Assembly (NCBI GenBank): GCA_022448645.1 | Contig: JAKVBZ010000119.1 | Span: forward strand, 1 to 12,706 | DNA: 12,706 bases | DNA from: Pirellulaceae bacterium | GTDB lineage: Bacteria > Planctomycetota > Planctomycetia > Pirellulales > Pirellulaceae | Direction: 5' to 3' | Shown here: positions 7,616 to 12,706 of the stretch, in pieces | How positions within the stretch are numbered: position 1 is the first letter of the stretch | Layout of the letters: each line of letters starts with the position of its first letter | The notes under the pieces: generated by a model | The model's database searches: none | Told to the model about the DNA's origin: nothing | The model's input: the letters and a program-made list of their open reading frames with translations, nothing else | Translations under genes and position numbers: made by a program

Positions 7616-8612
7616 CAAACAACAAGTTGATTTCCGAAAGCCAGTCGGTAAGTGTTGTTTTCACATAGGTATGCCCAAAACTGCGACCAAGACATTGCAA
7701 ATGCAGTTGTTTGCGAACCACTCAGAGGTCGACTTTCTGGGTACCTACACGGGAAATAAAGAAAGGTTCAGTCAGTGTCGGGATGCTGAAATCGAAGAAT
7801 TATTTACAGAACTGCTTTGGGCCAATCGAGACAATCCGAATTTCCCACGGTGCGGCGAACTGTACGAGAAATCTGTCGCCCCAGCTTTCGCTGCGGGTTT
7901 GGTGCCGGTTTGGTCCTGGGAATCGCTGATGGAAGATCGGCATGAAATCCAGCGGAAACGTGCGGAGAATCTGAAGGCTGTCTTCGGTGACTGTAAGGTG
8001 ATTGTCGGCCTGCGACACCCGATGCGATTGACCGAGTCCCTCTATCTGCAGTTGACCAAACGCGACAACATTGGAAGGCGTGCCTGCTTTCGAAGGGGGG
8101 CTTTCTACTTACCCATCGATAAGTGGCTTGCCAAGAACTGGGAAAGACCCGGAAGAGCACCAACGGCACATCTCGAATACGCCGAAACAGTAGAAGTCTT
8201 CGCAGAAGTCTTCGGCAAGGAAGCCGTTGGAGTATTTCTTTTTGAGCAACTAGTCGAAAACCCCTCAGAGTTCGTCGAGTCAATCTGCCGATTCATCGGC
8301 GTGGATCCTCAGGAGGGCGTCCGTCTGTCCCAAGGCAAGCGAGAGAATGATCGTTGGTCCCAGAAGCAGTTCGATCAGTTGAAACGCATCAAACGTTCGT
8401 TCTTCCTGTCCACGGTTTTCCGATTTGCCAACCGCAACAAGCGTCGCCAGATGCTAGGGATTCCACGAGATGGCAATCAGGAAAGCCCCAAGGCCCGCGC
8501 CGAAATCCCTAACCGATGGCAACAACAAATCATCCAGAAGACTGCCGCAGGCAACCGACGCCTGGTAGAACGATGGAATCTACCACTCGACCGCTATCAG
8601 TATCCACTCTAA
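7608..8612 (+). CDS. PAPS-dependent sulfotransferase (copy 1)
   Basis: This 334-residue protein is predicted to move sulfate from PAPS to a carbohydrate hydroxyl. The 5'-phosphosulfate loop is HIGMPKTATKTLQ (19-31), with K24 in the catalytic lysine position. The 3'-phosphate site is VGLRHPMRLTESLY (R136, S144). VFLFEQLVENP (209-219) is the typical late core strand and helix. The C-terminus ends NLPLDRYQYPL. There is no signal peptide or membrane anchor, so it should act in the cytoplasm. The frame is open back to 7449 inside the ABC gene, but TTG 7608 has a perfect GGAGG site and overlaps the ABC stop by 8 bases, so that is the start. It is clearly related to the next gene, with the same loop, core and C-terminal signature. 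It does not resemble the fusion protein's sulfotransferase domain beyond the PAPS motifs. The acceptor is unknown. Confidence 0.88.
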   Translation: MTNKQQVDFRKPVGKCCFHIGMPKTATKTLQMQLFANHSEVDFLGTYTGNKERFSQCRDAEIEELFTELLWANRDNPNFPRCGELYEKSVAPAFAAGLVPVWSWESLMEDRHEIQRKRAENLKAVFGDCKVIVGLRHPMRLTESLYLQLTKRDNIGRRACFRRGAFYLPIDKWLAKNWERPGRAPTAHLEYAETVEVFAEVFGKEAVGVFLFEQLVENPSEFVESICRFIGVDPQEGVRLSQGKRENDRWSQKQFDQLKRIKRSFFLSTVFRFANRNKRRQMLGIPRDGNQESPKARAEIPNRWQQQIIQKTAAGNRRLVERWNLPLDRYQYPL

Positions 8613-8669
8613 CCACGGTTGCCGCTTACTTGACGATCCGTTAAACGACGAAAACAGCAAAGGCGAATC

Positions 8670-8674
8670 GGAGG
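8670..8674 (+). promoter_or_regulatory. Ribosome binding site for the GTG start at 8680
   Basis: GGAGG lies 5 bases before GTG 8680 and fixes the start of the second sulfotransferase. The 67-base gap after copy 1 shows no terminator. Confidence 0.7.
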
Positions 8675-8679
8675 AAACT

Positions 8680-9714
8680 GTGCCAATCATCGACGCCACC
8701 AAAAGAATCACGCGCCGGCTAAGGCCATCCCCCAAAGCCCCTCAGTGTTGCCTCCATTTGGGCATGCCCAAGACGGCCACTACGTCTCTGCAAACAAACG
8801 TATTTTCCCAACATGCGCAGATCAGCTACTTGGGGAAATTTCCACCCGAGAACATCCGTGACTTTCCCAGCGCGGCAGCTCAGGCACTCACGGCGCACGT
8901 ACTTGGACAGCCAGCATCTTCACCGGCCATCTGCCGTCGGCGGGTATCCAAATGGATCGAACCCGCCGAATCGAATGGAAAGATTCCTCTCTGGTCCAAA
9001 GAGGGCCTCACCGCTGGCAGTGCAGAGCACAAGCATAAACAAGCAAGACGTTTTCATGAAATCTTTGCGGACTGCAAAATAGCTATCTTCATCCGACACC
9101 CCTTGAAGTTCATGGAATCCTTCTATTTCCAGAATCTCAGGGGGTTTCAAAAATCCGACAGTGAAAAACACCATCTGATCCAGCGCTTCGGAGAACCCCC
9201 ACAATATTTTTCAATCGAAAATTGGATTGAAACAATGTGGAACCTTCCTTCGCAGGGCGCCTTTGGCCATCTTCGGTGTGCCGAGACGGCCGACGCATAC
9301 GCCAAAGTTTTCGGAAAAGAACGCGTCCAGATTTTTCTTTTTGAAAAACTCGTCGAAAATTCCAGCGAGACCATCGGTGACCTCTGCCGGTTCTTCGGTG
9401 TCGATCCCAAGGAAGGGAGTCGACTCTTTCAACAGAAACGACAAAACGATCGGTGGACACTCGCGCAGACGGAGAGACTCAAAGAGATCCAAACGTCGCC
9501 AAGCATGACACTCCTTTTTCGCAAAAGTTCCTCAAAAGATCGCAAACAGATGCTCGGATACGATCCCGACGCAGGAACCAGTTCTGCGCCGAAAGCCCGG
9601 GTGAAGATCCCCGCGAAATGGCGGGAACGAACGATTCAGTTCGTGCGGGAAGACCATCAACGTCTCGTAGAACATTGGGGCTTGCCTCTGGAAAAATACG
9701 GCTATCCTTTATGA
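8680..9714 (+). CDS. PAPS-dependent sulfotransferase (copy 2)
   Basis: This 344-residue tandem paralogue follows copy 1 after 67 bases. It has the loop HLGMPKTATTSLQ (26-38, K31), the 3'-phosphate site FIRHPLKFMESFY (R139, S147), the core IFLFEKLVEN (218-227), a shared QKRQNDRWT segment near 252-260 (copy 1: GKRENDRWS), and the C-terminal signature LPLEKYGYPL. GTG 8680 is the start, chosen by GGAGG five bases upstream. Similarity runs end to end, so the pair arose by duplication of a whole gene. The middle regions (residues about 55-105 and 155-180) have diverged most, as expected if the two act on different positions or sugars of the same glycan. The last bases form ATGA with a possible small ORF. 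Cytoplasmic action is inferred from the lack of a signal or membrane segment. Confidence 0.88.
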   Translation: MPIIDATKRITRRLRPSPKAPQCCLHLGMPKTATTSLQTNVFSQHAQISYLGKFPPENIRDFPSAAAQALTAHVLGQPASSPAICRRRVSKWIEPAESNGKIPLWSKEGLTAGSAEHKHKQARRFHEIFADCKIAIFIRHPLKFMESFYFQNLRGFQKSDSEKHHLIQRFGEPPQYFSIENWIETMWNLPSQGAFGHLRCAETADAYAKVFGKERVQIFLFEKLVENSSETIGDLCRFFGVDPKEGSRLFQQKRQNDRWTLAQTERLKEIQTSPSMTLLFRKSSSKDRKQMLGYDPDAGTSSAPKARVKIPAKWRERTIQFVREDHQRLVEHWGLPLEKYGYPL

Positions 9715-9827
9715 CACAGTCGGCATCCAAGACAGGTTTCGATGCATCCATTCAGTGTGCAATGAACGAAGACATTCTTGAGAGTAGACGCTTCGCGAAC
9801 ATCTTCCTGTATACTCAGTCAAACTGA
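9711..9827 (+). CDS. Possible 38-residue coupled ORF
   Basis: An ATG at 9711 overlaps the stop of sulfotransferase copy 2 as ATGA, the classic arrangement for translational re-initiation. It opens 38 codons ending at TGA 9825-9827. The peptide (start MTQSASKTGFDAS) has no recognisable motif. After its stop the same frame stays open for about 60 more codons. This may be the beginning of a gene since broken, or chance. Confidence 0.2.
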   Translation: MTQSASKTGFDASIQCAMNEDILESRRFANIFLYTQSN

Positions 9828-10080
9828 TATCACAAGGTGGTTTCAAAAGAGGTACCAAGACAAGACCATCTCACACCTTTTCAAAAATTACAGCCGGGGT
9901 TCGAAGGATGTCCACCGTGCTTTGATAGACATCATGCTGCCCTCGAAATGGAACTTGACCCTCGGGCCTCAGAGTGCTTTCAATTTTGCTGCTTCCCTAT
10001 TTGAGAACAAACCGCTCCTGCAGATTCCGAAGCCGTCTGCGGCGACAAGGGATGCCATGTATCCCGAACACCTATCGTGA
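9778..10080 (+). CDS. Hypothetical 100-residue ORF, doubtful
   Basis: An open frame of 100 codons lies in the gap between sulfotransferase copy 2 and the DPD glycosyltransferase. It is rich in Lys, Arg and Ser, ends DAMYPEHLS, and has no signal peptide, membrane helix or family motif that I recognise. No Shine-Dalgarno site precedes its first codon, and a second frame is also open across part of the region. It may be a small gene, a fragment of a decayed one, or non-coding. Confidence 0.25.
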   Translation: MRVDASRTSSCILSQTDITRWFQKRYQDKTISHLFKNYSRGSKDVHRALIDIMLPSKWNLTLGPQSAFNFAASLFENKPLLQIPKPSAATRDAMYPEHLS

Positions 10081-10168
10081 AAAAAGATCTGTCTAGACAC
10101 ATGGCAACAGAACAAATATGGCCAACTATGCTGAAAACTAGGCCTCTCAGAAAACAAAAGTCAATCCA
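9828..10168. other. Gap before the DPD glycosyltransferase
   Basis: Apart from the doubtful ORF ending at 10080, I see no gene, hairpin with a T-run, or promoter. The stretch breaks the tight packing of the upstream genes, so 10169 may have its own promoter or may read through from upstream. Confidence 0.4.
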
Positions 10169-11212
10169 ATGGATCTTACATTCAACATCATTTTCGTTCC
10201 CGGTATGGTCCATTACCTCAGGCTGGCAATTCAAAGCCTGCTGAAGTTCTCTCCGTACCAGTTTCGGCTGGTTTCCAACGGTGTGCGTGGGGAAGAATGG
10301 CTGCGATTGAAGCAGTTCTGCGACCAACATGACCGACTCACATTTTACGACGCTTCAACCCCTAACATGATTCCACACGGGACCTTGCTCACAAGATTGT
10401 GGCAACAGGAACGCGGCGAACACTTCTGTTTCATGGATCCCGACATCTTTGCGACACTTCCGTTTCACGAACCTCTGGAAGAACACCTAAGCGAATGCGA
10501 CGTCTTCTCCTCCTGCCAAACACTATCCGTCGACCCCGATGAAACGTGGATCGGATTTCAAGGCAGATGCACACGGGCACCAACCGGCCAGGCACTTGCA
10601 ACGACCTTCTTTGCTGTCTACCGAAACGAACCGTTGAGACAAGTCATCGCTGCCGGAGGTGTGGGATTTGAACGTTATGTCAACTTGGAATCCATTCCGG
10701 ATCCCGTGCGACAGTATCTTGTCAAGCAGGGTATCGACGCTCGTCGTTACGATACGGCGAAAGTCCTAAACCTCTTCATGCATTCCCACGGTTTGCGTTT
10801 CAAGTACAAATCCTTGGAAGGCTTGCACCATATTGGCGGTATGGCAAGCCATTTTGCGAATTCTTCCGAGAAGAAGACGATAACAGCAATCGCACGCCGA
10901 TGGCTGCGCAGTCGGTTTTCGTTGTGTGACCGAGACTTCGAAATACTGCCCGACCCCCACTCAGATCCAGATGCGCCCACGACGAACAGGCCCTGGCTGA
11001 CTGTTGAAGAATTCCGGCGCTGCAAGCGCGCTTCAAAGTGCCGACAGCAACTAGCGATTTTCTTTTCCGCGTACCTCAAATCGCTCTTCGACGGCGCCCC
11101 TGAACCGCGACTGGAGATCTCCGATCAGCTTCTTCGGGAACGTATCTGTAGAACTTGCGATGCCATTCGCTCGTTGTACATAGAACACGACCGTTTGCAG
11201 AAGGCCGCATAA
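10169..11212 (+). CDS. Probable GT-A glycosyltransferase, DPD motif
   Basis: This 347-residue soluble protein has no signal peptide or membrane helix. The opening FNIIFVPGMVHYLRLAIQSL (5-24) looks like the first strand and helix of a nucleotide-sugar binding fold. FRLVSNG (32-38) is a second strand, and HFCFMDPDIFA (85-95) places D90-P91-D92 at the end of a hydrophobic strand, where GT-A enzymes bind metal and donor. TTFFAVYRNEPL (145-156) and LHHIGGMASHF (219-229) fit acceptor-site elements, the latter offering metal-binding histidines. Residues 280-347 are charged and helical. I do not recognise the exact GT family. Its position behind two sulfotransferases suggests work on the same glycan. 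ATG 10169 has no clear Shine-Dalgarno sequence. The catalytic role is an inference from the DxD context, and another GT-like function is possible. Confidence 0.6.
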   Translation: MDLTFNIIFVPGMVHYLRLAIQSLLKFSPYQFRLVSNGVRGEEWLRLKQFCDQHDRLTFYDASTPNMIPHGTLLTRLWQQERGEHFCFMDPDIFATLPFHEPLEEHLSECDVFSSCQTLSVDPDETWIGFQGRCTRAPTGQALATTFFAVYRNEPLRQVIAAGGVGFERYVNLESIPDPVRQYLVKQGIDARRYDTAKVLNLFMHSHGLRFKYKSLEGLHHIGGMASHFANSSEKKTITAIARRWLRSRFSLCDRDFEILPDPHSDPDAPTTNRPWLTVEEFRRCKRASKCRQQLAIFFSAYLKSLFDGAPEPRLEISDQLLRERICRTCDAIRSLYIEHDRLQKAA

Positions 11213-11297
11213 GGGCCCAAAGAAGGTATATGTTACGGGTCATTCCGACGCGGGATCGTTCCCGGCTTCCATGTTGACACCAATCCCAAAGCGAATA

Positions 11298-11326
11298 AGG
11301 TCGTCTGCAAGATGATCGGACGACCT
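11298..11326. repeat. Perfect 8-bp inverted repeat
   Basis: AGGTCGTC (11298-11305) and GACGACCT (11319-11326) pair perfectly around 13 bases. It lies 86 bases after the DPD glycosyltransferase and just past the end of the minus-strand sulfotransferase remnant. It may end transcription from either side, but there is no T-run. Confidence 0.35.
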
Positions 11327-11335
11327 CAAACCGAT

Positions 11336-11428
11336 TTACAGAAGACATTCATACTGTTCCAGTGGTAAATCCCATTGCTGAATAAGCCTGCGACGATTCT
11401 CTCTTCTTGTCGAGGATTTCTTAGCTCG
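11336..11428 (-). pseudogene. C-terminal remnant of a third sulfotransferase
   Basis: The minus strand here reads RRLIQQWDLPLEQYECLL followed by TAA (11336-11338). This matches the C-terminal signatures of the two sulfotransferases upstream, RRLVERWNLPLDRYQYPL and QRLVEHWGLPLEKYGYPL, both in sequence and in ending at the stop. About 30 codons are convincing; further upstream on the minus strand the reading loses similarity and no PAPS loop is found. It is therefore the tail of a deleted or decayed gene in the opposite orientation to the intact copies. The match is by eye and short, but it coincides with the stop codon, which makes chance unlikely. Confidence 0.6.
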
Positions 11429-11798
11429 CAATGATCGACGTCGGAAACAATGATGAAACCCCTGAATTTGTGCCGTCCGAGGTGACACCGTTGAAGATCC
11501 TGCATGGGGTGAGCGGTCTGGAAACGCACTCGGATGCAATCACGCCTCTACTCGATGAACGAAGCAAAAGGTTACCGGGCTCGAAAAAGATGACCAGCGC
11601 GAGTGGGACAGCCTAGCGGAAGTGGCTGAGTCAGCTGGTAGGTCGGAGTATGGGATCCGGGTTTTGTGGTGGATCGCATCCGGCGCGGATTGCCACCTGA
11701 GTAAAAGTTGATAGACTGGTTGGTTCTGATGATTTTGGCAGCGTCGAGTAGACTAGAGGAATGTTGGTGCAGCAGGGGTTGTCATTTCAAGCTATCTT

Positions 11799-11814
11799 GA
11801 GGTTTCAAAACCTC
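11799..11814. repeat. Perfect inverted repeat upstream of tRNA-Leu
   Basis: GAGGTTT (11799-11805) and AAACCTC (11808-11814) are complementary, giving a tight hairpin of at least six base pairs. It ends two bases before TAGAAT (11816-11821), a candidate -10 element for the tRNA. It may be an operator-like palindrome or a structural signal. Confidence 0.35.
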
Positions 11815-11815
11815 T

Positions 11816-11821
11816 TAGAAT
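11816..11821 (+). promoter_or_regulatory. Candidate -10 element for tRNA-Leu
   Basis: TAGAAT matches TATAAT at five of six positions and lies 15 bases before the mature tRNA end. No good -35 element is found at normal spacing; TTGAGG at 11797 is only 13 bases away. Confidence 0.3.
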
Positions 11822-11836
11822 AAGAATCAAAGACCA

Positions 11837-11920
11837 GGGGCTGTGGCGAAACTGGCAGACGCGCTAGATTTAGGATCTAGTTCCCTTACCGGAGTGCAGG
11901 TTCGAGTCCTGTCAGCCCCA
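11837..11920 (+). tRNA. tRNA-Leu (anticodon UAG)
   Basis: The 84-base cloverleaf is complete. The acceptor stem GGGGCTG (11837-11843) pairs with CAGCCCC (11913-11919), with discriminator A at 11920. The anticodon stem CTAGA/TCTAG (11864-11868, 11876-11880) encloses loop TTTAGGA with anticodon TAG at 11871-11873. The T arm GCAGG-TTCGAGT-CCTGT (11896-11912) is standard. The variable region of about 15 bases (11881-11895) is long, as expected for a class II leucine tRNA. CCA is not encoded and would be added afterwards. The UAG anticodon reads CUA and other CUN codons. Confidence 0.97.
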
Positions 11921-11924
11921 CTGC

Positions 11925-11931
11925 TTTTTTT
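11925..11931 (+). terminator. T-run after tRNA-Leu
   Basis: Seven T residues begin five bases after the tRNA end and are followed by AAGGGG and a second T-run. With the tRNA acceptor/T-arm structure upstream, this could act as the transcription end. There is no separate hairpin. Confidence 0.35.
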
Positions 11932-11973
11932 AAGGGGTTTTTGCGGTTGCTTGTTGGCTAACCCTAAAACTTC

Positions 11974-12459
11974 TCAAAACCAACACTCCATATACACTCC
12001 GCAGTAGGCTATCGAAACGCCGCTTTGGCTATCAACGGACCGCCGCGAATGTTGCTCGTTGGCTGCAGGTAAGCTTGGTAATAGCCAGAGGTCTAAATGC
12101 TTGGCCTGGTCGTAGCACTTATCCTCCGCCAGTGTGGCTGTGGCAATGTTGCTGCACCAGGCTACTTCTGACGCACTCACCCTCGGATCACGATAATGCT
12201 GAGCCCCAACCAGGTGCCTTGCCAGATTGAATAGATTACTAACAGCAGCATGACTACCAAGGAAGCGCTTCGCCTGACTGACCGATTTGAAATTTCGCAT
12301 CTCCCGTTCCCTTGCCTCGGTTGCCATATGGGATTGCACTGTTCGATTGCTGACGTAGTGCTCTGTGACATGGATGACCTCAGGGGTCAGTTCCCGATCG
12401 CGACTCAGATTGAAACGACAATAGAGCCAAACAGCGTAAGAAATGATATCAGGAGGGAG
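11974..12459 (-). pseudogene. Internally deleted IS6-family transposase
   Basis: The minus-strand frame is open from just after a TAA (12460-12462) to a stop at 11974. It starts PPDIISYAVWLYCRFNLS, matching the conserved N-terminal segment of IS6-family transposases (PPDVIxxAVWLYxRFxLS). It then jumps to ELTPEVIHVTEHYVSNRTVQSH and EREMRNFKSVSQAKRFLGSH, the segments around the last catalytic residue and the C-terminal RFKSxxxAQRFL block. About 100 residues carrying the first two catalytic Asp are missing, the expected Glu of the NRxExSH motif is Val, and no start codon precedes the frame. The reading after about 12180 no longer resembles a transposase and probably lies past the original end. 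No terminal inverted repeats were found. The element is inactive. It lies about 50 bases beyond the tRNA-Leu gene. Confidence 0.75.
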
Positions 12460-12462
12460 TTA

Positions 12463-12706
12463 ACTTATTAGTCCCGTAATTCGACGTGCGCAGACAAACG
12501 TGAGGACGTGCTAAGCAATATTGGATATGCTCATCGTGGAGATGCGGTTTGCCATCTTTGGGATCGCTTGGCAAAGTATGTAGTCAGTTACGGACTTGAA
12601 TTTCATTGACGAGCTCAAGAGTGATATGTTCGGAGCCCCTGTCTTCACCAGCCGGGATAAAATTGACTATTAGAGTTGCGCCGCCATGCTAGGAATTTGC
12701 CTGAGC
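12463..12706. other. No gene recognised
   Basis: The final 244 bases contain no convincing coding frame, RNA, repeat or promoter. They probably include flanking or terminal sequence of the decayed insertion element. Confidence 0.4.

Larger units (their letters stand above)
11213..11836. other. Spacer between the glycan cluster and tRNA-Leu
   Basis: This 624-base stretch lacks an intact gene. It holds an inverted repeat (11298-11326), a minus-strand sulfotransferase tail (11336-11428), and a hairpin just before the tRNA (11799-11814). Two plus-strand frames are open and protein-like but unassigned: 61 codons from ATG 11431, and 50 codons at 11559-11708 with no start codon (including LEKDDQREWDSLAE). 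The latter could be another gene fragment. Confidence 0.4.

Noticed and set aside
7804..8283. A 159-codon minus-strand open frame
   Set aside because: It is antisense to sulfotransferase copy 1 and Arg/Ser-rich, without any domain.
1..12706. CRISPR array, toxin-antitoxin or phage-defence system
   Set aside because: I saw no regularly spaced repeats and no nuclease, toxin or defence motifs; the intact genes fit glycan synthesis and sorting.

Overview
The window most likely comes from a planctomycete (Pirellulaceae-like). The evidence is a PEP-CTERM protein carrying dockerin-like DxDxN repeats of the 'DITDFNxLAxNF' type, several PAPS-dependent sulfotransferases, frequent TTG/GTG starts with GGAGG ribosome sites, and wide, decayed intergenic stretches. 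This assignment rests on family knowledge and was not confirmed by any search.

Layout. Positions 1-557 hold no intact gene. Both strands show interrupted open frames that look like decayed coding DNA. Positions 744-1910 (+) encode a secreted PEP-CTERM protein with calcium-loop repeats. Positions 1911-2250 are a convergent spacer holding a 26-codon signal-peptide-like ORF. Positions 2251-3168 (-) encode a GT-A glycosyltransferase resembling the CAP59/GT69 type. A roughly 400-bp divergent spacer follows. Next comes the core + strand cluster: a sulfotransferase-GT4 glycosyltransferase fusion (3571-5763), an ABC exporter half-transporter (5750-7615), two related sulfotransferases (7608-8612 and 8680-9714), a 450-bp stretch with only weak ORFs, and a second probable GT-A glycosyltransferase with a DPD motif (10169-11212). 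The first three genes of this cluster overlap by 14 and 8 bases, so they are almost certainly co-transcribed and translationally coupled.

Positions 11213-11836 are mostly non-coding, but the minus strand carries the C-terminal tail of a third sulfotransferase. A tRNA-Leu(UAG) lies at 11837-11920. Just beyond it, on the minus strand, is an internally deleted IS6-family transposase remnant.

Taken together, the locus looks like a small sulfated-glycan assembly and export module. Glycosyltransferases would build a saccharide, the ABC transporter would move it (probably lipid-linked) across the inner membrane, and three sulfotransferase domains would decorate it. The neighbouring PEP-CTERM protein fits the known association of exosortase sorting with exopolysaccharide producers. 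The most unusual element is the single polypeptide joining a PAPS sulfotransferase to a GT4 glycosyltransferase. The glycan itself and its acceptor cannot be deduced from the sequence.
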